Shown piece by piece: positions 35,176 through 43,230 of a stretch of DNA of 64,000 bases. The position numbers and the translations under genes are program-made. Location: NCBI RefSeq assembly GCF_025244925.1, contig NZ_CP104275.1, forward strand, positions 3,162,001 through 3,226,000, read 5' to 3'. Source of the stretch: Arthrobacter zhaoxinii. GTDB lineage: Bacteria; Actinomycetota; Actinomycetes; Actinomycetales; Micrococcaceae. The notes below the pieces were generated by a model. It did not search any database. It was not told the DNA's origin and saw only the letters and a list, made by a program, of their open reading frames with translations. Every line of letters begins with the position of its first letter. Position 1 is the stretch's first letter.

Positions 35176-35952
35176 ATGCCAGTAGATCCTGCACTTTTCA
35201 ACTTAGCCAAGCCTATCGAGTCAGATCAGCCATGGCCCCGCCCTACCTGCCCAACCTGCCAGGCCGGATACGTCGGCTTCTCGTCACCCACTGAGCAAGA
35301 AGGCCATGCGTCTATCGCGCTGCGCGGCCATCCCGCATTTGACCCCGAATGGGTTTCTGGCACATTCGTTATTCGAGGACAGTGCGAGAATCCCGAATGT
35401 CAGCAAGCTGTGAACGGCACCGGCGACTTCAACGTCGGCTACTCGCAGGAATCTTACATCGATGACCCTGAGTACTACGGTCCCTCGTACTCCAAGTACT
35501 ACAGGGTCACGCATTTGCATCCTCCGATGTTGTTGATGCCGATCCCTCAGTCTGCTCCGGGACAGGTCCGGGAGGCTGTGCTCCGCGCATCTCGCGTGCT
35601 CTTCGCTGATGCCGGGCTAGCGGCAACCGCGCTGCGTACGGCGGTGGAACGCTTCTTAACCTCGGAAAACATAACTGCGCACCGTACAACCGGCAGCTTT
35701 CGCAACGTACACGAACGCATCAAGGAGTGGCGGGAAGCCGACTCCCAACGCCCTCCGGTTGCGGACCTACTTTTCGCAGTGAAGTGGCTTGGAAATGCTG
35801 GGACTCACGAGGACTCGGACCTGACCACAAACGAGGTGCTGGACGGCGCCAGAGTGCTGGACGAAGCGTTCCACCGTCTCTTCACTGGTCCAGATATCGA
35901 CGCACATGCGCGGACCATCAACACAGCCATGGGGCCCTCCCGACAGCCCTAA
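35176..35952 (+). CDS. DUF4145-domain protein with N-terminal zinc ribbon
   Basis: 258 residues. Cysteine pairs CPTC (about residue 25) and CENPEC (about residue 72) suggest a zinc ribbon. The C-terminal half (residues about 120-235: VREAVLRASRVLFADAG, ATALRTAVERFL, LLFAVKWLGNAGTHED) matches the DUF4145 pattern, including the GNxGTH block. DUF4145 proteins are frequent in restriction and defence loci. It lies 30 bp after the NTPase gene on the same strand with similarly low GC, so the two form one imported unit. Molecular role unknown. Confidence 0.75.
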   Translation: MPVDPALFNLAKPIESDQPWPRPTCPTCQAGYVGFSSPTEQEGHASIALRGHPAFDPEWVSGTFVIRGQCENPECQQAVNGTGDFNVGYSQESYIDDPEYYGPSYSKYYRVTHLHPPMLLMPIPQSAPGQVREAVLRASRVLFADAGLAATALRTAVERFLTSENITAHRTTGSFRNVHERIKEWREADSQRPPVADLLFAVKWLGNAGTHEDSDLTTNEVLDGARVLDEAFHRLFTGPDIDAHARTINTAMGPSRQP

Positions 35953-36316
35953 GGCGAACCAGGCGGCTGCTGCAAGGCTAGGGATGGCCCATAACTGGCT
36001 TTCCACTTATGGGTAACACCGCTCTCATGGGAAAGGTGATCCGGAGAAGCATGAAGCGCACTGCCATGTCCTGACCACGGGGCGTTGTTTATACCCTAAA
36101 CCTCCTATGCCGACTCTTCGTCAACCCAATAAATCGGGTTCAGGTATCCCGGCATTTCCCGTTAGAGCGAAGCGTTAAGCATTTAATCCGTTACCAACCT
36201 CACTGAGACCATGCCTGTTCCGCGGAATATCTCCGGTGGTCCTCCTAGTTGGGTTATTAGACAACTTCGTCCCGGACACCTCCGCCCTGTGCACACGCAA
36301 CAAAAGGAACCCCCAC
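35953..36316. other. Intergenic region at the right edge of the low-GC island
   Basis: 364 bp without a convincing gene. It is A/T-rich for this genome and contains a small hairpin (AACCC/GGGTT, about 36125-36141) and the AAAGGAA ribosome site at 36303-36309 for the old yellow enzyme. It probably holds the promoter of that gene and the right junction of the island. Confidence 0.4.
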
Positions 36317-37396
36317 TTGAAACTCTTTACCCCCCTCACCGTCGGCACCATGGAACTGCCCAACCGCCTCGTCATGGCACCGATGTCCCGCGTGCGCGCC
36401 GACCGCAACGGCGTGCCCACCGACATCATGGTCGAGCACTACCGCCAGCGCGCCTCCATGGGCCTGATCATCACTGACGGCATCTACCCCTCCTTCACCG
36501 GCCAGGGCAACGCGCTGATGCCCGGCCTGGTCACCGAGGAGCACGTCGCCGGATGGAAGCGCGTCACAGACGCCGTGCACGAGGCCGGCGGCCGGATCGT
36601 CGCCCAGCTGATGCACTCCGGACGCGTTGCGCACGAAAACATCAACGGCGGCCGCCCCGTCGTTGCCCCCAGTGCCATCGCAGTTGAAGGCATGGCGCAC
36701 ACCTACGACGGCAAGCAGCCCTTCCCGGTGCCGCACGCCCTTACCGAAGCCGAACTCCCCGGCGTCGTGCAGGATTTCGTCTCCGCGGCGCAGAATGCGA
36801 TGAAGGCAGGGTTCGACGGCGTCGAGCTGCACGGCGCCAACGGGTACCTGCTGCAGGAATTCCTCTCCCCCGTCTCAAACACGCGCACCGACAACTACGG
36901 CGGATCGCCGGAGAACCGGGCCCGCCTGGTCATCGAGGCCTTCCGTGCCGTGGCCGAGGCCATCGGCGCCGAACACACCGGCATCCGCATTTCCCCGGAA
37001 CACAACATCCAGGGCGTGCTGGAAACCGACCGTGCCGACGTGACCGCCACCTACACCGCCCTGGTGGACGGCATCGCCGATCTGAAGCCGGCCTACCTGT
37101 CCATCCTGCACGCCGATCCGGCCGACGAAATGGTCCAGGGCCTGCGCCGCCGCTTCGGCGGCCCGGTGCTGATGAACACCGGCTTCGGCACGGTCACCAC
37201 CCGCAGCGACGCCGTCATGCTGCTCGAGGAGAACCTGGCCGACGCCGCCGTCGTCGGCCGTCCCGTGATCGCCAACCCGGACCTGGCCCGCCGCTGGCAG
37301 GAGGACCACCCGCTGAACGAAATCGACCAGACCACCGTCTACACCGACGGTGCCGCCGGCTACACGGACTACCCGGTGCTGGCTCCGGTTTCCTAG
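36317..37396 (+). CDS. Old yellow enzyme-family NADH:flavin oxidoreductase
   Basis: The TTG at 36317 with AAAGGAA 7 bp upstream starts the protein at the canonical LKLFTPLTVG (359 residues); the upstream extension to 36236 is not family-like. OYE marks: MAPMSR, QLMHSGR, the substrate-anion pair His172 and Asn175 in HGANGYLLQEF, RTDNYGGSPENR, and the FMN phosphate loop NTGFGTVTTRSDA...VVGRPVIANPDL. It reduces activated C=C bonds of enones or nitroesters with NAD(P)H. Two decayed 3' fragments of the same type of gene occur at 38986 and 45885. Confidence 0.92.
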   Translation: MKLFTPLTVGTMELPNRLVMAPMSRVRADRNGVPTDIMVEHYRQRASMGLIITDGIYPSFTGQGNALMPGLVTEEHVAGWKRVTDAVHEAGGRIVAQLMHSGRVAHENINGGRPVVAPSAIAVEGMAHTYDGKQPFPVPHALTEAELPGVVQDFVSAAQNAMKAGFDGVELHGANGYLLQEFLSPVSNTRTDNYGGSPENRARLVIEAFRAVAEAIGAEHTGIRISPEHNIQGVLETDRADVTATYTALVDGIADLKPAYLSILHADPADEMVQGLRRRFGGPVLMNTGFGTVTTRSDAVMLLEENLADAAVVGRPVIANPDLARRWQEDHPLNEIDQTTVYTDGAAGYTDYPVLAPVS

Positions 37397-37410
37397 CTCG
37401 AACGAACGAC

Positions 37411-37443
37411 GGCAGGCCCTCCGCATAATGCGGGAGGCCTGCC
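37411..37443. terminator. Intrinsic-type terminator hairpin after the OYE gene
   Basis: Inverted repeat GGCAGGCC..CCGC / GCGG..GGCCTGCC (37411-37424 with 37430-37443) with two internal mismatches and a short A/T loop, 15 bp past the stop codon. It is followed by a short mixed T sequence. Good candidate for ending OYE transcription. Confidence 0.6.
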
Positions 37444-37558
37444 GCCGTTTAGGGGCCTTCTGCTAACCGTTCTAGCCCTGCAGTCCGCGACTCCAGCCGG
37501 CAGGGCTGCGGAGAGTTTGTCGGAAAGGGCAGCCCTGAACGGTGACTCCGGCCCCGGG

Positions 37559-38761
37559 TTACGGCCCCGGGGGCGGCGGCTGCACCGGGGGCGGCGGGGG
37601 CTGTCCGTCGTCGTACCCGGGCCCGCCTTTGTGTCCCGTACCTCCCGGGCCGAGGTCATTCCGTGACGCTGTGCTTACCTGCCGCCACGGGCGCCGGTCG
37701 TAGATCGCAAGGAGCTGCGCGCCGATCCCGAGGAATACCATGCCCAGCCATACGGCGATGTTCAGCCACGGAATATGCAGCGCAACGATGAGGATAGCCC
37801 CGCCGACGAGCGCCTTGACCACCGGACGCTGGCGGCCGCGGAACACCAGCCTTCCGATGTAGTAGGAGCTGAATACGAATGCCGCGAGGGTGAGCGTGAT
37901 CCAGACCAGCAGGATGGCCAGCGCGAGGGGTGCGCCGACGAAGGTGAACAGCAGAAGCACAATCGCAAACGGAACGACGATCGAGGCCACGAACCCTACG
38001 AGCAGAGCCTTCCAGGGAGTCGGTATGAGGCGGTCGGTGACGTTGTGCAGCAAGCGGGGGAAAAGTAATCCCGCGAGGAGGGTGATGAGGCTCAGCGCAA
38101 CCAGCGCGTAAAGCAGGCCAAGCAACCAGCCGACGAACCGTTCTCCCTGCGTTGGCTCGTCGGAGTCTGGCGGGGAGATGCGCTCCACGGTGCCGCTGAC
38201 CGCCCCGTCGGCGATGCGGGCGTCGTCGTTGGAACTGTAGGTGAGGTTACCCCCGACCGTCCCCTCAATGGTGAGGTCGCCAACACCAACCTGCACATCA
38301 CGGCCGACCGCGCCGGCTATGTCGACATCGCCCGCGGCACCCACCAGGTCGTCTCCGAAGGAACCGCTGTCGGTAAGATCCACCGTCGAAGCGAAGATGG
38401 TGCCGCTGCGCGAGATCTCCCCGCTGATGGTCACATCCTGCCCGGCGAGACGCACATTGCCGTCAACGTTTCCGCTGATGTCGATCGTCTGGCCGGCCGC
38501 GATGACGTCGCCCGTCACGTTGCCGGTGATGGTGATCTGCTGGGCCGACACGTACACGTCCCCGGAGACATCGTCCCGCACATCCACGGTTATGCCGTTG
38601 TAGAACTGCGGACCCGTATTGTCGTTCTGGTCATTCGGCGCAGCCGGCAGCGACTGCGGGACCGGGGAGAAGGCGAATGCGCCCGTCCCGGTTCCCAAAA
38701 TCAGAATGATGGCGGCGAGGATTGCGGAGAAAGCCCGCCCTGGCGAAAGAGGAAGTCTCAT
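37559..38761 (-). CDS. Secreted bactofilin-like/polymer-forming protein with C-terminal membrane helices
   Basis: The ATG at 38761 follows AAAGGCGA by 4 bp; 400 residues. A signal sequence or anchor (residues about 8-33) is followed by a repetitive beta segment (residues about 50-190; VYVSAQQITITGNVTGD, VRLAGQDVTISGE, IAGAVGRDVQVGVGD) of the bactofilin/polymer-forming type. Then come about four membrane helices (205-360) and a Gly/Pro-rich tail. The beta-helix would face outside with the helices anchoring it. Likely an envelope structure protein; the gene is monocistronic. Confidence 0.75.
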   Translation of the reverse strand: MRLPLSPGRAFSAILAAIILILGTGTGAFAFSPVPQSLPAAPNDQNDNTGPQFYNGITVDVRDDVSGDVYVSAQQITITGNVTGDVIAAGQTIDISGNVDGNVRLAGQDVTISGEISRSGTIFASTVDLTDSGSFGDDLVGAAGDVDIAGAVGRDVQVGVGDLTIEGTVGGNLTYSSNDDARIADGAVSGTVERISPPDSDEPTQGERFVGWLLGLLYALVALSLITLLAGLLFPRLLHNVTDRLIPTPWKALLVGFVASIVVPFAIVLLLFTFVGAPLALAILLVWITLTLAAFVFSSYYIGRLVFRGRQRPVVKALVGGAILIVALHIPWLNIAVWLGMVFLGIGAQLLAIYDRRPWRQVSTASRNDLGPGGTGHKGGPGYDDGQPPPPPVQPPPPGP

Positions 38762-38985
38762 TGGGTCGCCTTTCAGGTACCTGCATATGGACGCATCCAC
38801 GACGCTCTTGATCCTGGCTGTGCGGCAAGCATCTTGGCAGAGGTGCCATGCGCCCATGGTCACGCCGTCGAAGGGTGCTGTAAAGGTGCGCGTGCTAATC
38901 CGGGAACCTGCCGACTGCAGACGCGGGATGTCCGGGGAGGGCAGGCGCCGTCGTCGAGACCTTCACACCCTCTGGGCGAGTTGAG

Positions 38986-39059
38986 ACCGGGTTCGGAAGC
39001 CGGTAGCCCTCACCACCCGCGACGACGCGATCATGCTGCTCGAAGAGGACCTGGCCGAC
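38986..39059 (+). pseudogene. Decayed 3' fragment of an old yellow enzyme gene (1)
   Basis: 38986-38997 encodes TGFG and 39012-39059 encodes TTRDDAIMLLEEDLAD, which matches the intact OYE (TTRSDAVMLLEENLAD) at 13 of 16 residues. An 8-bp insertion between the blocks shifts the frame, and no other part of the gene is present. It is a remnant, not expressed as OYE. The rest of 38762-39290 holds only a terminator-like hairpin. Confidence 0.7.
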
Positions 39060-39157
39060 CGAAGTGCCTCGCCGACGACACCGAAGCGTCATGTGCACGG
39101 CATCTCACCCGGTCCAGAAGCGCCGCTGTTGCCGGAGCTGTGGCTTGTCGCCATTGT

Positions 39158-39181
39158 AAACAGCCGGGGGCCGGGCTGTTT
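39158..39181. terminator. Hairpin with A/T flanks
   Basis: Arms AAACAGCC (39158-39165) and GGCTGTTT (39174-39181) pair perfectly around an 8-nt G/C loop; the A and T ends make it plausible as a bidirectional terminator. It lies between the OYE fragment and the aldo/keto reductase gene, possibly a relic of the lost gene's end. Confidence 0.5.
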
Positions 39182-39290
39182 AACCGTGCTCTCCGGACCT
39201 GACTTCCGGCTAGCAGTACCGCCCGGCGGAACGCTGCGGCACCATGGCAGTGAACGGCCATGCTTTTCCGCCAACGCAAGGAGCACACCG

Positions 39291-40145
39291 GTGATCCTGA
39301 CCGAGAATTACACACTCGCCAACGGGCAGCCGATTCCGAAGCTGGGCCTGGGCACCTGGTTCATCCCGGACGCCGCAGCAGCGCAGGCCGTCCGGGAGGC
39401 GGCGGCGATCGGCTACCGCAACATCGACACCGCGCAGGCCTACGGCAACGAGCACGGCGTCGGGGAGGGGGTGCGCAGCAGCGGCATCCCGCGCGGGGAG
39501 CTTTTTGTCTCCAGCAAGCTGGCCGCCGAAATCAAGGACTACGACGGCGCGGTGGCGGCGATCGACGGCTCGCTCACCACAATGGGCCTGGACTATCTGG
39601 ACCTCATGCTGATCCACAGCCCGCAGCCCTGGAACGACTGGCGCGGTGGGTCCTATGCCGAGGGCAACCGGGAGGCCTGGCTGGCGCTCGAGGAGGCCCA
39701 GATGGCGGGAAAACTCCGCTCCATCGGCGTCTCCAACTTCGAACGGCAGGACCTGGAGAACATCCTCGGCTCCTGCACTGTCGCCCCGCAGGTCAACCAG
39801 GTGCTGCTCCACGTGGGCAATACCCCGGATGACCTCCTCGCGTACTGCGCAGCGCAGGACATCCTCATCGAGGCCTACTCCCCCATCGCCCACGGCGAAA
39901 TGCTGCGGAACACCGACGTCGCCGCCATGGCGCAGCGCTACGCGGTGACCGTCCCGCAGCTGTGCATCCGCTACGCCCTGCAGCTGGACACGGTGCCTCT
40001 GCCCAAGACGGCCAACCCGGAGCACATGAGGAGCAACGCTCTGGTTGACTTTGTCATTTCCGACCCGGACATGGCCACGCTGCGGAACCTGCGCATCAGC
40101 GACTACGGCAGGTCCAGCCGGTTCCCGGTCTTCAGCGGCAAATAG
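39291..40145 (+). CDS. Aldo/keto reductase (AKR5-like)
   Basis: The GTG at 39291 follows AAGGAG by 8 bp; 284 residues, the normal size for 2,5-diketo-gluconate-reductase-type enzymes. The catalytic tetrad is visible: Asp46 and Tyr51 (NIDTAQAYGNE), Lys76 (VSSKLAAE) and His109 (LMLIHSPQP). GVSNF and the C-terminal NADPH-binding VPLPKTANPEHMRSN are present. It reduces aldehydes or ketones with NADPH in the cytoplasm. The in-frame extension back to 39033 is the old OYE remnant and not part of the enzyme. Confidence 0.92.
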   Translation: MILTENYTLANGQPIPKLGLGTWFIPDAAAAQAVREAAAIGYRNIDTAQAYGNEHGVGEGVRSSGIPRGELFVSSKLAAEIKDYDGAVAAIDGSLTTMGLDYLDLMLIHSPQPWNDWRGGSYAEGNREAWLALEEAQMAGKLRSIGVSNFERQDLENILGSCTVAPQVNQVLLHVGNTPDDLLAYCAAQDILIEAYSPIAHGEMLRNTDVAAMAQRYAVTVPQLCIRYALQLDTVPLPKTANPEHMRSNALVDFVISDPDMATLRNLRISDYGRSSRFPVFSGK

Positions 40146-40175
40146 CCGCTCCGGTTGCTGCTCCGCCGCAGGGAA

Positions 40176-41237
40176 TCAATTGCCCGGTCCGTTGATCGGC
40201 TCATCCAGCGACAGACTGATGGTCTGCCCGGGCGCCAACTCACCGGTTGACGGGTCCGCATATTGGTACCAGGGGACGCCGTCCCCTGTGGCCGGCAGGT
40301 TGGCTTTGGGGAGGTTCGTGACGTTGAAGCGGGACGAGATGCCGCTTTCAGTGTCCCCGGGAGCGGTGGTGTAGGTCAGCGCAATCCCGTCGGCGCCGGT
40401 GGTGAAGGTTCCCCGGGCACCGTCGATCGGCAGCTCGCCCGGGATCAACCGGAGCGTGGTTCCGGCCGGGATCGGCTGGTTTTCGACGAGCGTGGGGTTG
40501 TACTGCAGGAGCTCGGCCGTGCCGACGCGGAACTGATAGCCGAGGCTGTCGAAGGAGTCGCCGTCGACCGTGGTGTAGAAGACGGCACGGCCCCAGGAGT
40601 TCCAGACGTCCTCGCCGGTGCCGGAGCGGCCGTCCACCGGGTTCTTCTGCAGCGCGATCGTGCGTCCGGGCTTGATGAAATAGACGTTGCCCTGCTCATG
40701 CACGAACCGCACCTTGTTCGCTTCCGCGAGCTGATCGCTGGTCACGTTGAACCGGTAGGAGATTCCGGCCAGGGTGTCGTCGGGGATAACGGTATAGCTG
40801 GTCGGGATGCCGTTCGCGTCGAACATGGCGTCCCCCATGGCACCGATGCCGGGGCCCGCCGGCATAAGCCGGAGCCGCGTGCCCGGGGTCAGCGGTGCGC
40901 CCGGATGAAGTCCGTTGAATCCGGCGACCTTTGCTTCGGAAAACCCGTAAACCTCAGCCACCCTCGCGAGTGTGTCGCCCGGAGCCGTGATGTAGAAGTC
41001 CGGGTTGCCGAACGAGTCGGAGACGGTCTCCCCCGCCAGGGATGGCGTGGACTCCGCTGCCGGATCCGCGGTGGCAGCCGGCCTAGGCGTTGCGTCGACG
41101 GACGGTGTCTCCGCCGCAGCGGGTGGTTCCCCTGAGGTGCACCCGGCGAGCCCCAGCGACAGCAGAACAGTGCAGGCGGCCATTGACAATGTCCTGGTCT
41201 TGAATTGCCGCGTTTGTGAAGCACCATCGGTTTTCAT
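40176..41237 (-). CDS. Lipoprotein with four LysM-like repeats
   Basis: Start taken at the ATG at 41237 (GGGGG 8 bp upstream; 353 residues). Lipobox LAGC with Cys33 follows a hydrophobic segment. After an Ala/Pro/Thr-rich linker come four LysM-like modules at roughly 80-130, 145-195, 215-265 and 285-345 (e.g. YITAPGDTLARVAEVYGFS, YTVIPDDTLAGISYRFNVT, YTTAPGDTESGISSRFNVT). LysM binds peptidoglycan, so the protein probably tethers to the wall from the membrane. No catalytic domain is attached. Monocistronic, convergent with the AKR gene. Confidence 0.82.
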   Translation of the reverse strand: MKTDGASQTRQFKTRTLSMAACTVLLSLGLAGCTSGEPPAAAETPSVDATPRPAATADPAAESTPSLAGETVSDSFGNPDFYITAPGDTLARVAEVYGFSEAKVAGFNGLHPGAPLTPGTRLRLMPAGPGIGAMGDAMFDANGIPTSYTVIPDDTLAGISYRFNVTSDQLAEANKVRFVHEQGNVYFIKPGRTIALQKNPVDGRSGTGEDVWNSWGRAVFYTTVDGDSFDSLGYQFRVGTAELLQYNPTLVENQPIPAGTTLRLIPGELPIDGARGTFTTGADGIALTYTTAPGDTESGISSRFNVTNLPKANLPATGDGVPWYQYADPSTGELAPGQTISLSLDEPINGPGN

Positions 41238-41477
41238 CACGAGCATCCCCCGTTAGGCCCGGGCACACCCGGAGCGTCCAATAGGGCAGAGCATAACGGA
41301 ACGGTTTTTCGCTGCACGGCCGACGACGGCGCCCGCCTTGAATTCGGCAGTCCCCTCTCGTTTGGGAAGACAACTCTCCAGAACCAATACGGAGACACAG
41401 TGCCGAATCGTGGAATGATTCAGCAAATGACATCTGGCTGGAAATCCGTGTCTGGACCCATGGCACAGGAGGTACCC

Positions 41478-42059
41478 ATGTCCGCTGAAAAATCACCCGA
41501 AAGCAGCGCCTCAACGATGGAATCGAAAGTTGTCTCCGTCAGTCAAAGCAGCAAGCACACCTTCAGCAAGGACCGGGTTGAATCGGTTCTGCTGGTAGAA
41601 GGGCTCGGCGTTGACGGAGACGCGCACTCCGGCACCACCGTGCAGCATGTGTTCAGGAAACGGTTCCATCCGACGGAGCCCAACCTGCGGCAGGTGCATC
41701 TGATCCAAGCGGAGCTGTTCGAGGAACTCGAGCAGGACGGCTTCGAGGTGGGTCCCGGCGACCTCGGGGAAAACATCACCACCCGCGGCATCGACCTGCT
41801 GAACCTACCCGAGGGAGCACTCCTGCGGATCGGGCCCGACGCCGTCGTTCAGGTAACCGGCCTGCGGAATCCCTGCCGGCAGATAGACCGCTTCCAAACC
41901 GGGCTGCTCAAAGCGGTGCTACCCCTCGACAGCAACGGAAAAGTCGTCCGCAAAACGGGAGTCATGGGCATCGTGCTGACAGGTGGCCGGGTAAGCGCCG
42001 ACGATAAAATCCGTGTTGAGCTTCCGGCCGGGCCGCACCGTCGCCTCAAGTGCGTCTGA
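41478..42059 (+). CDS. MOSC-domain protein
   Basis: The ATG at 41478 follows AGGAGG by 5 bp; 193 residues. MOSC features: VDGDAHSG, RQVHLIQAELFEEL, VGPGDLGENITTRG, and the sulphur-carrying/metal-binding Cys133 in LRNPCRQIDRF, then GVMGIVLTGG. MOSC proteins act on molybdenum-cofactor sulphuration or as YiiM-like molybdoenzymes reducing N-hydroxylated compounds; this stand-alone form is closest in layout to YiiM. Part of its 5' end has been copied to 44511-44621. Confidence 0.85.
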   Translation: MSAEKSPESSASTMESKVVSVSQSSKHTFSKDRVESVLLVEGLGVDGDAHSGTTVQHVFRKRFHPTEPNLRQVHLIQAELFEELEQDGFEVGPGDLGENITTRGIDLLNLPEGALLRIGPDAVVQVTGLRNPCRQIDRFQTGLLKAVLPLDSNGKVVRKTGVMGIVLTGGRVSADDKIRVELPAGPHRRLKCV

Positions 42060-42094
42060 TTCCTGCCGAAGGTACGGACCGTGTCCTCCGGGCA

Positions 42095-42137
42095 AAGGAA
42101 TAGCCAGAAGCAACGCGTGCGCTTCTGGCTATTCCTT
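42095..42137. terminator. Bidirectional intrinsic terminator
   Basis: Perfect 17-bp arms 42095-42111 and 42121-42137 with a 9-nt loop; each stem ends with AAGG/CCTT, giving a partial T-tail in both directions. It lies between the convergent MOSC and TM2/Ltp genes and is the clearest terminator in the window. Confidence 0.8.
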
Positions 42138-42161
42138 GAAGGTGCCGGAGTCTAAGGCGGC

Positions 42162-42929
42162 CTACTTCAGGTTCTGAATGGCGTAGTCGGCTTCTTCAGC
42201 AGTGAACTTTGCTCCGTATGTGCCGGTGCTGGCGAGGTAATCCCGCAGCTCATCCAGGGGCTTCGGGTTCTCCATCTGCAAAACCTTCGCGGTTTCCAGC
42301 GCGTTGACCTTGTAATCGGCCTTGAGGTTGTCGATGGCGTACTGCGCGGCCTCCGGAGTGTACTGGCCGTACTCCCCACCCAGCTGCTCGTAGATGGCGC
42401 CCTTGCTCATGTGCAGGGAGTCGCTGTAGAACGTGGCGTCATTCAGCGCCCGCTGCTTGTCACCACTCTTCTCAATGGCGGGAGCGGCGGGTGCAGCCTG
42501 AGTGGGTGCGGAGTAGGTCGGTGCCGGGCTGGACAGCGTATTGCTGTTCGTCTCCGATACCTGCCGGCTTTCCTCGATGACCGCTCCGATTGTCGCCGTC
42601 AAAGTAAAGATCGTGACCACCGAAACAATGGCGTTGAGAACCCAGACGACGGCGGTGACGATCCACGCCATCTTCTTGTTCTGCTCGTACTCGGCGAGAG
42701 GCTGACCGTGCTTGTCCTTCTGGTTGCCGGTCAGGGTGATGATCATGTCCACCAGCGTCCAGATGCCGAAGCCGCCGAACGTCAGGAGCTTCAGGACACC
42801 GGTGCCGATCTTGCCCAGGTAGAAGCGGTCCGCACCAAAGGTGCCAAGGAAGAGCGCGAGCAGCCACGTCACGACGAAGGACTTCCTGGTGGCGGTAGCG
42901 GGCATATAGCCTTTTTCGGTGGTGCTCAT
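42162..42929 (-). CDS. TM2-domain protein with C-terminal Ltp-like helical repeats
   Basis: Start at the ATG at 42929 (255 residues), or 42905 where AAAAAGG lies 4 bp upstream. Residues about 10-65 form a TM2 domain ([31 protein letters not shown]), a third helix follows (about 85-115), then a Ser/Thr/Pro/Ala linker. Two Ltp-family repeats follow: [22 protein letters not shown]...[10 protein letters not shown], and [16 protein letters not shown]...[10 protein letters not shown]. Ltp-type lipoproteins of lactic-acid-bacterial phages block DNA injection by other phages. Here the repeats would face outside. A phage-exclusion role is inference. Confidence 0.78.
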   Translation of the reverse strand: MSTTEKGYMPATATRKSFVVTWLLALFLGTFGADRFYLGKIGTGVLKLLTFGGFGIWTLVDMIITLTGNQKDKHGQPLAEYEQNKKMAWIVTAVVWVLNAIVSVVTIFTLTATIGAVIEESRQVSETNSNTLSSPAPTYSAPTQAAPAAPAIEKSGDKQRALNDATFYSDSLHMSKGAIYEQLGGEYGQYTPEAAQYAIDNLKADYKVNALETAKVLQMENPKPLDELRDYLASTGTYGAKFTAEEADYAIQNLK

Positions 42930-43230
42930 AACGGGGTTATGCCTTTTCTGTGGTGAGGGTCGTGCTTCCCGGGGCGACAACTTCAAGCGGACAGCCAATT
43001 ACTTGTAGTAGATAATGCCATCTTTTTGATGCTGAGCAGAGCAAAAAAGGCCGCCCGCGACGGAATCAAATGAGTAATGAAGTTATGCCTAAAGCCAGTC
43101 GATTGGTGATTCGGTGCTTTCCCCTCAAGGGCCGCTGCTTCACCTCAAGCTGGATTATTTCGGAGTGGTTTTGGCCAGCAGCAATGTGAAGGTGAACGCC
43201 GACGTCGTTCAACCGGTGCCGCCTACGCCG
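42930..43230. other. Intergenic region, no gene seen
   Basis: 301 bp between the TM2/Ltp gene and the first SpaB_C-like gene. The stretch 43020-43140 is less GC-rich. The last 60 bp (CCGGTGCCGCCTACGCC) recur at 44670-44690 ahead of the second copy, marking part of the duplicated unit. No coding potential recognised. Confidence 0.35.

Noticed and set aside
39033..39290. N-terminal extension of the aldo/keto reductase
   Set aside because: The extension begins in the OYE remnant and crosses a terminator-like hairpin; the GTG at 39291 has AAGGAG and gives the family's normal start.
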